A DNA stretch of 64,000 bases from Mesorhizobium xinjiangense (GTDB lineage: Bacteria > Pseudomonadota > Alphaproteobacteria > Rhizobiales > Rhizobiaceae), in NCBI RefSeq assembly GCF_009749525.1, contig NZ_WOAC01000002.1, forward strand, positions 62,001-126,000, in the 5' to 3' direction. This document shows positions 55,596 through 64,000 of the stretch, one piece after another. Position 1 is the stretch's first letter. Each line of letters starts with the position of its first letter. The translations under genes and the position numbers were made by a program. The notes below the pieces were generated by a model. It saw only the letters and a list, made by a program, of their open reading frames with translations, was not told where the DNA came from and did not search any database.

Positions 55596-56585
55596 ATGCA
55601 GACAGATCGATACAAGCAAGTAATTGTGCATTGTGGACTTCCTAAGACAGGAAGCTCCTTTTTGCAGCGATTGTTTCTACATAACACTTCTCATTTGGCC
55701 CGGCATTCAATCCATTACCCCGCCATAGAGCCATCCAAGCGCCACCAAGGCAATCATAGCATTGCGTTCATCACCTACTCAGCTGGCGAAGATTTTGCTG
55801 TGCATATCGCCAAACGGCTCGATTTGGAATCTGAATGTGATACCTTGCTCCTTTCGGCAGAAGGATTTGCCAAGCCCGCGCTCCAGGCACAGGCGGCCGA
55901 TCGGCTCGTTGCGCTTTTCCCAAATGCTAAAGTCCGGTTCATCTTCTACCTCAGGAGATTCGACCACATCATCGAGAGTGTCTATTCAGAGGTGGTTAAG
56001 GTCAATTTTTGTGGCAGCATCAGCGAGGTATTCTATCCGACTAATGTTCTTGCGAAACTCGACCCATTCGTCCGTGCCGTTGGCAAGCCGAACATCGTAA
56101 TTCGTCCCTACAGCAAGGCACTCTGGCCAAATGGATCCATCGGCGCAGACTTCTTTGCCGCAATTGGACGTCCTGAAGTCTGGCAGGATGTGAATAGCTT
56201 GGTGGGGAGCAAGGTCAACGCGATGCTCAGTAGACCCGCAATCCACCTCCTATCTCGTACGCCAATACAGGAGAAGCGATCCGTTCTAAAGAGGATATCC
56301 AGCAACCCCACCATTTTGCCGAAGGACCCGGCCCGCTATTTCCGTTCCCCAAGTGATCGCAGGAGGTTCAACAATACATTCGACGCTCACTATCGGCAGG
56401 TGGTTCAAGAATTCGAACTCGGCAACGTTAGAGAGTTTTTCGACCTGGAGCGGTACGACGACGACCCGCTTTGGGCTCCGTTTTCCCCTGACGTAAAGGC
56501 AATGAAACGAGCATTGAGGCCATCAATCGTTGAGCGCCTCTACAGTCGCGCACAGGTTCTAAACTTGGTCGGCCAAGCCAACTAA
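55596..56585 (+). CDS. Sulfotransferase-like protein 3
   Basis: A 329-residue paralogue of the preceding protein. HCGLPKTGSSFLQRLF is the 5'-phosphosulfate loop pattern. FIFYLRRFDHIIESVYSE keeps Arg and Ser of the 3'-phosphate site. ALWPNGSIGADFFAAIG and ARYFRSPSDRRRFN are shared with paralogue 2. The 176-base gap before it is AT-rich and may hold a promoter. It is the last plus-strand gene of the AT-rich block. Confidence 0.75.
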   Translation: MQTDRYKQVIVHCGLPKTGSSFLQRLFLHNTSHLARHSIHYPAIEPSKRHQGNHSIAFITYSAGEDFAVHIAKRLDLESECDTLLLSAEGFAKPALQAQAADRLVALFPNAKVRFIFYLRRFDHIIESVYSEVVKVNFCGSISEVFYPTNVLAKLDPFVRAVGKPNIVIRPYSKALWPNGSIGADFFAAIGRPEVWQDVNSLVGSKVNAMLSRPAIHLLSRTPIQEKRSVLKRISSNPTILPKDPARYFRSPSDRRRFNNTFDAHYRQVVQEFELGNVREFFDLERYDDDPLWAPFSPDVKAMKRALRPSIVERLYSRAQVLNLVGQAN

Positions 56586-56754
56586 TGCCCGTTCAAAGCT
56601 CGGCGAAATCAACTTCGCAGCTTCGCCACCTACATGCTACATCTGATCGTCATCCCATCCGATGAGTTGCCAAGCGGAACATGGTGCTCGGCTGGCAATA
56701 CGACGCAGTGATCATTCTTGCCCTGGCTCATGTCAAAACCCGTACCGACCATGC

Positions 56755-57672
56755 TTACCGCGCCATGTTTGCTGAAACTTCCGCTATGCCTTCCCGGAAA
56801 GTGGTTCGAGGCATCCACCCCAGAACTCTGACTGCTTGAGCAATCTCCAGCCTGCTGATGGTGACGTCGGTCTTGCGCGCATCGACGTAGTTGCGCTCGA
56901 AGCGGTGACCGGTAACGTCTTCGATTGTCTCAATCACGTCGATTACCGATTTCGTCTCGCCGCTACCGATGTTGAGCACCAATTGCGGAGCAAAGGACAG
57001 TTCGACCGACGCAACTATGGCGTCGGTAACGTCCTCTATGAAGACATAGTCGCGCCTGGCGGTGCCATCACCAAGGATACGAACGGGCAATCGCCTTCGA
57101 TACTGGTCGAAAATGGCTGGTATCAGACCCTGCCCTTTACGGAATTCCTGGCCGGGGCCATACGGGTTTGCCAGACGCAAGATGACATACTCAAGCCCAT
57201 CCACATGGCCATGCATCTGGATGTATTTCTCCACGATGAGCTTTGTCAGCCCATGCGAACTTATTGGATCGGTTGGCGCAGTCTCGGGCGTGGGGACCGG
57301 CGCTTCTGGACCGTACACCGTACCGCCGGAAGACAGGAATATGTAACGCTTCACGCCGGCCTTTACGCAATTTCGAAGGAATTCGACGTGCGGGACCACA
57401 TTTTCGTTAATGTCAGAGACAGCGTGATCGTTTCCAAGCCCTGGGCTTGATGTACTTACAAGCTGTACAACGGTTTCGATACCCTGTAGTGATGAAGCCA
57501 TCGCGATCGGCTGGCGCAGGTCGGCTTCCTCACGCTCGAGTCGGCTTTCAAACTCTTCGATGAATGGCTTGTCGTATCGCCGGGAAACTGCCCGAACAGG
57601 GTGGCCGGTCGCGACGAGACGCCTGACCAGATGACGGCCGATGAAACCGTTTGCGCCATAGACTCCGATCAT
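56755..57672 (-). CDS. NAD-dependent epimerase/dehydratase, catalytic Tyr replaced by His
   Basis: A 305-residue extended SDR of the UDP-glucose 4-epimerase/WbpV-like group. [15 protein letters not shown] binds [14 protein letters not shown] and ANPYGPGQ are typical. At the catalytic Tyr-x-x-x-Lys site the sequence is SSHGLTK, so the tyrosine is H140 and Lys is K144. CAT differs from TAT by one base. Unless His can replace Tyr, it should be weak or inactive. The start overlaps the Wzt stop in ATGA, so it is read from the exporter operon. Confidence 0.85.
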   Translation of the reverse strand: MIGVYGANGFIGRHLVRRLVATGHPVRAVSRRYDKPFIEEFESRLEREEADLRQPIAMASSLQGIETVVQLVSTSSPGLGNDHAVSDINENVVPHVEFLRNCVKAGVKRYIFLSSGGTVYGPEAPVPTPETAPTDPISSHGLTKLIVEKYIQMHGHVDGLEYVILRLANPYGPGQEFRKGQGLIPAIFDQYRRRLPVRILGDGTARRDYVFIEDVTDAIVASVELSFAPQLVLNIGSGETKSVIDVIETIEDVTGHRFERNYVDARKTDVTISRLEIAQAVRVLGWMPRTTFREGIAEVSANMAR

Positions 57673-58406
57673 GTCGCGCCGTTCCTCCCTTCAAAGAAGT
57701 CATCCGACGATCCGAAATAGTTTGACCTTCCGTTCCCCAATTCCAGCACCTTATTGCACGTCTTACTCAAGAGCCCGTGATTGTGGCTCGCTAGTACGAT
57801 GATGCCCGCCTTCTCGGCCAATTCGCCCATGCGCGCCCTCGCCTTTTCCTGAAAGGCCGGGTCGCCGGCGCCGATCCATTCGTCCATGAGCAGGATTTCC
57901 GGCTCCATGGCCGTTGCGATCGAAAAGGCGAGGCGTGCGGCCATGCCCTGGCTGTAGCTCTTGAATGGCAGGTCGATGAAGTCGCCGAGCTCGCTGAACT
58001 CGATGATGTCTGCCATGCGCCCTTCGATCTGCTCGGGGCTCCAGCCGTTGATAAGGCCGCGCAACTCGATGTTGCGCCGGCCGGTCGCCTCGCGTCGGAA
58101 GCCGAGATTGATATTGAATAGAGCGTCAACCCGACCGTCGATGTCGACCGTGCCGGACGTCGGCTCATAGATGCCATAGAGCACCTTCAGGAGCGTTGTC
58201 TTGCCCGCGCCATTTGAGCCGACGAGGCCCAGCCGGTCACCGGCTTCGAGCGCGAAGCTGACGCCATCTAGTGCTGTGACGAAGCGTGTGCGCCCCTTGC
58301 CGCCGATGCGTCCGCCCGCAGGTATGCGATTGTCACGCGGCCTGAAGGTGAGTTTTTGGCGCAGCCGGTAGATAAGGCTGAGGTTCTCGACGCGAATGGA
58401 AACCAT
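57669..58406 (-). CDS. wzt: Polysaccharide ABC exporter ATPase (Wzt/KpsT-like)
   Basis: A 245-residue ATPase. Walker [10 protein letters not shown], signature region [15 protein letters not shown], Walker [13 protein letters not shown] and H-loop ASHNHGLL are as in Wzt/RfbE/KpsT. It has no C-terminal carbohydrate-binding domain, so it is the short type. The N-terminal insertion ([13 protein letters not shown]) is common in rhizobial members. The start ATG shares one base with the Wzm stop. It exports the finished glycan across the inner membrane with Wzm. Confidence 0.92.
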   Translation of the reverse strand: MVSIRVENLSLIYRLRQKLTFRPRDNRIPAGGRIGGKGRTRFVTALDGVSFALEAGDRLGLVGSNGAGKTTLLKVLYGIYEPTSGTVDIDGRVDALFNINLGFRREATGRRNIELRGLINGWSPEQIEGRMADIIEFSELGDFIDLPFKSYSQGMAARLAFSIATAMEPEILLMDEWIGAGDPAFQEKARARMGELAEKAGIIVLASHNHGLLSKTCNKVLELGNGRSNYFGSSDDFFEGRNGAT

Positions 58407-59194
58407 TACAGAACGAAGACCACCTGTTTGCGCAGCCGCCCGAGCAGGATGAGCGCCACACCCCACAACAATGCGCTGATAATGGCGCAAAAGATGAAGG
58501 AACGCACCGGCACATTGGCGGCGATGATGGGGATCCGCACGATCTCCAAGAAATAGGTGAAGGGGTTAAAGTAGTAGAAGGCGTTGCGGATGCCGTGGCC
58601 GCCGGGCGTCCAGAAGACGGGGGTCAGGAACATGCCGATGCGCATCAGATTCGACACCAGGAACTGGCTGTCGGGAAAATAGCCGCCGAGAAAGGCGAAG
58701 GTGGTAATCGCTGCCGGAGCGGTGAATATAATGAGGAGAACAGCCAGCGCCGACCACGCCCACATCGGCGTGAATGCAACGTCGCTCATGGCGAGGATCG
58801 CCAGGCATCCGATCAGCGCATAACCAGCCCGCATGACCGATTGGGTCGCCATGCGCATGATATAGACCGACAAAGGCAGGGTCGTTCCCTTGATGAAATT
58901 CTCCTCGCGCACGAACAATGTGACGCTCTGGGTCAGGGTCTCCATGATGTAGAACCAGACGAGCAATCCGGTGGCCACATAGGCGGCATAATGCGGTGCG
59001 CTGGAGTCGCCGCGCTGGAAGACGAAGATGAAGGTTCCGGCGAAGGCGAGATAGTTGAGGAGCAGCCAGACCGGCCCAAGTGCCGTGCGCCGATGCTGGT
59101 CGCCGATATCTTCCTGCGCCAGCGCCATCCATACCCGCCTCATCTTGAGGCCGGCGCCGATATCCGCGAGCGCGCTTGCAATTACCTTGGCCAT
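58406..59194 (-). CDS. wzm: Polysaccharide ABC exporter permease (Wzm/KpsM-like)
   Basis: A 262-residue ABC-2 membrane protein. The N-terminal [20 protein letters not shown] is the family's cytoplasmic entry (DI--R-RRT-LGP-W), followed by six hydrophobic segments including [39 protein letters not shown] and the membrane helix after it are typical. It heads the minus-strand unit wzm-wzt-epimerase. It points to the ABC-dependent route for O-antigen or capsule export. Confidence 0.92.
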   Translation of the reverse strand: MAKVIASALADIGAGLKMRRVWMALAQEDIGDQHRRTALGPVWLLLNYLAFAGTFIFVFQRGDSSAPHYAAYVATGLLVWFYIMETLTQSVTLFVREENFIKGTTLPLSVYIMRMATQSVMRAGYALIGCLAILAMSDVAFTPMWAWSALAVLLIIFTAPAAITTFAFLGGYFPDSQFLVSNLMRIGMFLTPVFWTPGGHGIRNAFYYFNPFTYFLEIVRIPIIAANVPVRSFIFCAIISALLWGVALILLGRLRKQVVFVL

Positions 59195-59254
59195 TCGTCC
59201 TCACGTAAAGGGCTGCGGGCAGGTAGCATAGGCAGGACGGATTGCAAAGCGCAT

Positions 59255-59630
59255 ATCCAGACAGAATCCGAGCCGTATTGGCCATCGTCTTCACCGACGA
59301 TCTACAACCCGCGCAAGTCATCAAGGTGCTTGACGAGACGGCGCGCTACGTTGCGCGCACGGTGGTCGCAATTTGTGCCATCACCAATCCCGGCAAGGTG
59401 GTGCTTGGCGGTTCGATCGGCGGTCGGGCCGAACTCGTATCGGCGTGCGCGCGTTGCTGCCGCTGTGTTTCCCCAACCCTGTCGAAATCGGCACCTCGGA
59501 ACTCGGCACCAAGGTTGCAATCGGCGGCGCGGCGGTTGGCCTTACCCATCCTCATGCAACCTTGTTTCCCGGCGCGGCGATCACCTTGCCGCCGGCCAAT
59601 GTGGTAAGCTGGTGGAGGCCGACGCAATGA
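59255..59630 (+). pseudogene. ROK-family protein, C-terminal remnant with frameshift
   Basis: Two frames together match the C-terminus of ROK-type kinases/repressors. The first reads RYVARTVVAICAITNPGKVV and LGGSIGGRAELV (about 59329-59440). After a shift near 59425-59445 the second reads VRALLPLCFPNPVEIGTSEL and GTKVAIGGAAVGLTH. The HTH and ATP-binding parts are missing. The fragment ends just before the amidohydrolase stop. Confidence 0.65.
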
Positions 59631-59649
59631 ATGCTGACGATCTCATGAT

Positions 59650-61365
59650 TTAGAGGCGGTCTTCTCCGTAGACGATCTCGCCGTCCAGGATCGTCGCGAC
59701 AGCACTGATGTCGGCGATTTTGTCGTCGGGTACCGACATGATGTCATCAGAAAGCACGGCGATGTCGGCTCGCTTGCCAGGCTCGATCGAGCCCTGTTCA
59801 TCCTCGACACCCATTAGATAGGCGCTGCGGATAGTCCACAGCTTGAGCGCTTCCTCACGCGAAATCGCCTGCTCCGGACCGAGAACATCTCCATTGAGGA
59901 GTTCGCGCGTCACCATCCACGAGATGGAGTAGAAGGGATTTGCGGGCAGGACAGGGGCGTCTGTTCCGCCGCTGGTCTCCACGCCGGCATCGAGCAATGA
60001 ACGGATTGGAATCGCATAGCCGGCACGCTCATCGCCCCAATAGCGCAATTGGTTGTGCCCGAGTAGGAAGGCATGGTCCTGAACGGTGGCCAGGATATCC
60101 ATATCCTTCATGCGCTGCATCGCTTCGTCGGTGGGCAGGAATATGTGCATGATGGCCCACCGATGATCTTCAACCGGGATCTCCTGATCGACCTTTTCGA
60201 TTGCATTGAGGGCCGTATCGATCGTCTCGTCGCCAACAGCATGGATTTGAGCCTGCCAGTTGTCTTTCGCGACCATGCTAAGTGCGTTGACCAGTTCTTC
60301 CTCTCCACCCTTCGGGAGGAGCAACACGCCCCGGTAATTCGGGTCCGGCTGCTCGCCTTCGACGACTTGATACGGCTTGTAGAGACGTGCGCCTTCCACG
60401 CCGCCATCGAGCAGATATTTCACACCATCTATCGAAAGCATGCCGTCGTTGCCGCTGCGATCGTAGGTGTCGACAAAATGCTGCGCACCTTCCATGCCCT
60501 GTATTCGATAGAGCATATGCGTGCGTACCGACATTTCGCCTGCCTCATGGAGCTGCCGATAGGTCGCGATCTGATCGTCATTGAGGCCGGGCTCCACAAC
60601 GCCAACAACGCCGTACGCGTTCAGCTGGGCCATGAAGTCCTTCAGCAATTCTGTCTGTTCCGCGATCGAAGGCGGGGGCGGCAACACATCTTCAACGAGC
60701 TCGGTCGCGTGCTCGAGCAGCACACCCGTCGGTTCGCCGTTCTCATCGCGCACGATGACACCGCCCTCGGGGTCCTCCGTTTCAGCCGTTATCCCGGCGA
60801 GTTCCAATGCCGCTGAATTCACGGTTACGACGTGCCCGCCTCTGGGAATGAAGACAGGATTGTCCGGGGAGACTTCATCGAGTTCTGTTCGAGTAGGCAG
60901 CCGGCCTTCCTCCAACGTGCTCTCATGCCAGGCGCTGGAGGCCTGGACCCACTCGCCCGGCTCGGCCTGTTCAACGCGACTGCCGATTGCGTCGACAACA
61001 TCCGCAATCGACCTGGCTTCGAGCAGCGAGACGAGCGGCGCATTCAGGGCTGCGCGGTTCTGGTGAAGGTGGTTATCGAGCAGACCAGGAATGGCCGTCT
61101 TGCCCTGGAGGTCGATGACCCGAGTATCATCGTCCTTGTAAGTCGCTATCTCCTCGTCCGACCCCACGGCAACAAATTTGCCATCATCGATCGCCACGGC
61201 CGAAGCGGCACTGAACTCACCATCGACCGTCAGGATATTTCCGTTTCGTAGGATCATGTCAGCGGCCTGGTCGGACGCACCGTCCTGAGCGTGTGCGCTA
61301 CCAATGCCGACAGCGCTCACAAAACTGAGCAAGGCCATTTTCCTGAGAAAGGTATGAACCGTCAT
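59650..61365 (-). CDS. Exported metal-dependent amidohydrolase (YtcJ-like)
   Basis: A 571-residue Amidohydrolase_3 protein. It begins with a Sec signal, LRKMALLSFVSAVGIGSAHA, then the small beta-sandwich and the barrel. PGLLDNHLH carries the H-x-H metal pair. KYLLDGGVEGARL, QIHAVGD and SGGTDAPV supply further metal and catalytic residues. YtcJ-like enzymes are usually cytosolic, so a periplasmic form is notable. GGAGG lies before the ATG at 61365. The substrate is unknown. It stands alone among gene remnants. Confidence 0.85.
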   Translation of the reverse strand: MTVHTFLRKMALLSFVSAVGIGSAHAQDGASDQAADMILRNGNILTVDGEFSAASAVAIDDGKFVAVGSDEEIATYKDDDTRVIDLQGKTAIPGLLDNHLHQNRAALNAPLVSLLEARSIADVVDAIGSRVEQAEPGEWVQASSAWHESTLEEGRLPTRTELDEVSPDNPVFIPRGGHVVTVNSAALELAGITAETEDPEGGVIVRDENGEPTGVLLEHATELVEDVLPPPPSIAEQTELLKDFMAQLNAYGVVGVVEPGLNDDQIATYRQLHEAGEMSVRTHMLYRIQGMEGAQHFVDTYDRSGNDGMLSIDGVKYLLDGGVEGARLYKPYQVVEGEQPDPNYRGVLLLPKGGEEELVNALSMVAKDNWQAQIHAVGDETIDTALNAIEKVDQEIPVEDHRWAIMHIFLPTDEAMQRMKDMDILATVQDHAFLLGHNQLRYWGDERAGYAIPIRSLLDAGVETSGGTDAPVLPANPFYSISWMVTRELLNGDVLGPEQAISREEALKLWTIRSAYLMGVEDEQGSIEPGKRADIAVLSDDIMSVPDDKIADISAVATILDGEIVYGEDRL

Positions 61366-61486
61366 ATTCGTTCCTCCCATCAAACTCCATTGCTTTAAGT
61401 TTAAAGCTTTTGGCATTGGAGGTACGAAGTCAAGGCGACAGTATTGGGCCAGAGCTGTCGCGAGCGTTCAAAATTTCATGCATAAC

Positions 61487-61726
61487 CTACTCTCCAAGGA
61501 AGAGGCGGTCGACCTCCGGGTCGGCGGCAAGGTTGGCGCCGTGTCCGGCACGGGCAAGCTGGCCGGAAACCAGCACATAGCCGACATCGGCAAACTCCAG
61601 GCCATTCTTGGCGTTCTGCTCGACCATGAGGATCGACTTGCCGTTGCGCCGCTGGAGATCCTGCAGGATCGCGAAGATCATGTCGATGAATCGCGGCTCG
61701 AGCCCGATCGAGGGCTCGTCGACACG
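61487..61726 (-). pseudogene. C-terminal fragment of a LivF-type ABC ATPase
   Basis: 80 codons read DEPSIGLEPRFIDMIFAILQ, LQRRNGKSILMVEQNAKNGL and ADVGYVLVSGQLARAGHG, the end of a LivF-like ATPase from Walker B onwards. Walker A and the signature are missing. Upstream the frame becomes unrelated near the CapD remnant at 61797. It is not part of the intact liv operon at 33-39.8 kb. Confidence 0.7.
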
Positions 61727-61796
61727 CTCCGCCGGAATGTTTCGTGGCGCGGTCTGGCCCCGAGTCAGGTGGCGCATGCGGACGACGAAGAGAGCT

Positions 61797-62713
61797 TCAG
61801 ACGGCGACCGAAACGGGTTCGGGGCCATCTTCGGCAATGGGGCGGTCGAGCTTGCTCATCGCGCCGACTGCCGCCTTCTTGTCGTCGTGTTCGATCGCCT
61901 TGGCAAGTTGCTCGATCGTCCAGGTGATTTCGTGCCAGTTGAAAACGCCCGTGCGCAGTCCGAAGACCTTGGGCACGTCGATCGATATCACCTTTTCGCC
62001 CTGTGCGCTGAGCGCTTCATGCAGCTTTTCGCCCGGGCGGATGCCGGTGAACTTGATCTGGATGTCCTTGTAGGGCCTCTTGCCGGCCAGACGGATCATC
62101 GTCTCGGCGACATCGAGGATCGAGACCGGCTCGCCCATGTCGAGCATATAGACGCTGAAATCGTCGAAACGGGTGCGGGTCTGCGAATCGGCGGCCGCCA
62201 TCAACACCAGATCGACGGCCTCTCCGATCGTCATCAGATAGCGTGTCATCGCCCGGTCGGTGATGGTGACCGGACCGCCGGCCTGGATCTGCTTGTGGAA
62301 TATGGTCGCCACCGACCCGTCGCTGCCGAAGACATTACCAAAGCGCACCGCCACGAAATTGGTGCGCTTCTGGCCGGATTTACGCGGTCCAGGTTTCGTA
62401 TAGTGCAGCGCGCTGACGATCTGTTCGGCAAGGCGTTTCGTCAGGCCCAGCATCGAGGTCGGATCGGCCGCCTTGTCGCTGGAAATCATGACGAAATGAG
62501 GCACGCCGCATTCGGCTGCCACCTCGGCGCAGGCGAGCGTGGCAAAAAACATTCGTCTTGATCGCCGACTCCCAGTTTTGCTCCAGGATGGGCACGTGTT
62601 TCAGCGCGGCGGCGTGAAAGATCATATCCGGTCGGAATTCGTTGACGATGCGGGTGAATTGCTGCCGGTCGCCGATATCCCCACGTGCGAGCGCCATCCA
62701 CACGCGGCGCAGC
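61797..62713 (-). pseudogene. CapD/FlaA1-like sugar epimerase/dehydratase, truncated and frameshifted
   Basis: The reading RGDIGDRQQFTRIVNEFRPD, HAAALKHVPILEQNW, then after a one-base shift ATLACAEVAAECGVPHFVMI and SSDKAADPTSMLGLTKRLAE, is the C-terminal domain of a CapD/WbpM-type 4,6-dehydratase/epimerase. The shift is at a run of six A (62544-62549 on the plus strand), where one base fewer would restore the frame. The membrane-bound N-terminal half is missing. RFGNVFGSDGSV and IRPGEKLHEAL are intact downstream. Confidence 0.75.
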
Positions 62714-62814
62714 CTCGGTCGTTTGGCCCGACGTAGAAGACGGGCGAGCGGTTCGTGTCGACGTCGTAAAATGCCATGGATGGGCAACTGGCTGCAGCAC
62801 CAACAATTGCTGGG

Positions 62815-64000
62815 TCATTTGTCAGTTGCAAAGCGCTCGAGCATGCCGACATCGCCGACCTGGCCACCCTTGAGAAGGAGAAGCGTTCCGTCAACGTCAC
62901 ATCCAGCCGCATCCCCGCGGCAGACAGCCACGCCAGCGCCCGCGCGTTCGACAAAGGAAAGGCTCCGGAAACCAAGACGTTTGACGACCGCGCTGGATGT
63001 GTCTCCGCCGGCGACTGCGATGGCGGCCACCTGCTGGAGTTGCACGATCGTCGCCGTCAGGGCCGCTAAACGCTCGGAGAGTGCCGCGGACGCCAGGCCG
63101 TAGTCGAGATCGGGCCGGAGATGGATGAGCACGTTTCGACCCGAGGCAAGCAGTTCTGCGCAGGATTTTGCAAAGCGTGATTGGCCGGCTTCGAGATGAT
63201 CGCGATGAAGCGGCAGGCACTTATAGCTTGTTGCCGCTGCGACCTGAGCGGCAGTCGCCGAGGACCGGCTGCCGGCTACCGCCAGACGTGGACCGTCGGC
63301 TCGTTTGGTTGCGCTTTGTAAAGGCGTCGCGTCGGACGGCGGATAGAGTGCTTCGGCAACGCTGCTGGCGCCAATGAGGAGCAGCGGTGCGGCTTCGGTG
63401 TCGATCCGGCGCAGGATTTCACCGATCCGCTCCATATCGGTGAGGTCGAGCCCGTCGATCAATACGCGGCCCGAGAGCCTGATCGTCTCTGCCACCTCGT
63501 TCGATGCAGATTGCAGTTGTGACCGGCTGATGAGATCGATCTTGTCGAGACCCTGCCTGCGCAGATGTATACGCAAGTTCGCTTCGTCCATCGGCGTCAC
63601 CGGGTGCCGGCTCATGATCGGGTGTCGGTCGATCCGATATGTCTTACCATCCGGCGCGCGAGCGAATAGGGTCCCGAACACGCAGTAGCGGCCGAGGCTC
63701 GGCTGGCCGCCAAGGACGATCGTGCGGGAGGGCGCGAATGCGGCTTCAAGTGCCAACACCGCAGCGCCTATGCTGCCGACATGCGGCGCGGAATCGAAGG
63801 TCGAGCAGACCTTGTAGTGAATGTAGCGCGGCGCCAGACCATGCATTGCTTGCGCCAATAAATTGAGCCGCAGCGTTGCTTCTTCGGGCGAGCGGGCCCG
63901 CAAGTCAGTCGCGATACCGACCGCATCGAGGCCTGCAGTCTCGCTCTCCTCGGGCGCGTCGAGAAACAGGCGGGCCCTGGCGCCACGCTCGGCCAACGTG
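62815..64000 (-). CDS. Four-carbon acid sugar kinase family protein (OtnK/DtnK-like), partial
   Basis: The frame is open to the right window edge, so the N-terminal metal and ATP motif is outside. 395 residues remain: TARLFLDAP-like start, AVGIATDLRARSPEEATLRL, HYKVCSTFDSAPHVGSIG, DRHPIMSRHPVTPMDEAN and VAGSRSSATAAQV, and a C-terminal AVAGGDTSSAVVKRLGFRSL. These are hallmarks of the DUF1537 family, kinases for threonate/erythronate-type acids or related regulators. Usual partners (aldolase, epimerase, dehydrogenase) would lie beyond the edge. Confidence 0.85.
   Translation of the reverse strand, partial: TLAERGARARLFLDAPEESETAGLDAVGIATDLRARSPEEATLRLNLLAQAMHGLAPRYIHYKVCSTFDSAPHVGSIGAAVLALEAAFAPSRTIVLGGQPSLGRYCVFGTLFARAPDGKTYRIDRHPIMSRHPVTPMDEANLRIHLRRQGLDKIDLISRSQLQSASNEVAETIRLSGRVLIDGLDLTDMERIGEILRRIDTEAAPLLLIGASSVAEALYPPSDATPLQSATKRADGPRLAVAGSRSSATAAQVAAATSYKCLPLHRDHLEAGQSRFAKSCAELLASGRNVLIHLRPDLDYGLASAALSERLAALTATIVQLQQVAAIAVAGGDTSSAVVKRLGFRSLSFVERAGAGVAVCRGDAAGCDVDGTLLLLKGGQVGDVGMLERFATDK

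Noticed and set aside
1-64000. CRISPR arrays, tRNA or rRNA genes
   Set aside because: No regularly spaced identical repeats, and no tRNA or rRNA-like segments were recognised by eye. A tRNAscan or Infernal run would settle this.

Overview
The window looks like a chromosomal segment of a GC-rich alphaproteobacterium, most likely of the order Hyphomicrobiales (Rhizobiales). The evidence is the housekeeping order lipoprotein BamE, ubiquinol-cytochrome c chaperone, DUF177, plsX, fabH, ihfA, merR, together with a K+-independent H+-pyrophosphatase, a DUF982 protein and short intergenic palindromic repeats. No tRNA, rRNA or CRISPR array was seen.

Layout. 1-11.2 kb is core: the end of an MFS permease, a NYN/LOTUS protein, hppA, bamE, the plsX-fabH-ihfA block, DoxX and small proteins, with two kinds of intergenic repeat. 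11.2-17.6 kb is a scrambled accessory zone. It holds two unknown paired genes, an IS5-family transposase remnant, a gene made of two tandem phage-type HTH repeats, excisionase-like and integrase remnants, one intact rhamnosyltransferase-like GT2 and a PIN toxin-antitoxin pair.

18.2-26.4 kb is a catabolic region: an SDR, then a spermidine/putrescine-type ABC importer, a histidinol-dehydrogenase-like enzyme with altered zinc ligands, a zinc alcohol dehydrogenase and a HutC-like GntR repressor. A GTATATAC palindrome overlaps the predicted -10 box of the importer operon. 26.9-42 kb is a second catabolic island, nearly all on the minus strand: an Old Yellow Enzyme, M20 peptidase, HyuB/HyuA, a Liv-type importer, a NodB-fold deacylase, a C45 acyltransferase and an IclR regulator. 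A second M20 peptidase diverges from it. The enzymes suggest breakdown of an imported cyclic amide/imide or N-acyl amino compound.

42-59 kb is a cell-surface polysaccharide locus. Its left end is decayed: an IS110 fragment has replaced the start of a GT2, and an ABC exporter carries one in-frame amber codon. Then come intact rmlACBD for dTDP-rhamnose, a 1159-residue methyltransferase/coiled-coil/GT2/GT4 fusion, three sulfotransferase-like genes with a methyltransferase in AT-richer DNA, an epimerase lacking its catalytic tyrosine, and a Wzt/Wzm exporter. Together they predict a rhamnose-containing, methylated and possibly sulfated glycan made by an ABC-transporter pathway. 59-64 kb holds fragments (ROK, LivF, CapD), an intact periplasmic amidohydrolase and the edge of a four-carbon acid sugar kinase.

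The same 63-bp glycosyltransferase 3' end occurs three times (11.8, 16.7 and 45.5 kb), which suggests that parts of one polysaccharide locus were duplicated and broken up by later insertions.
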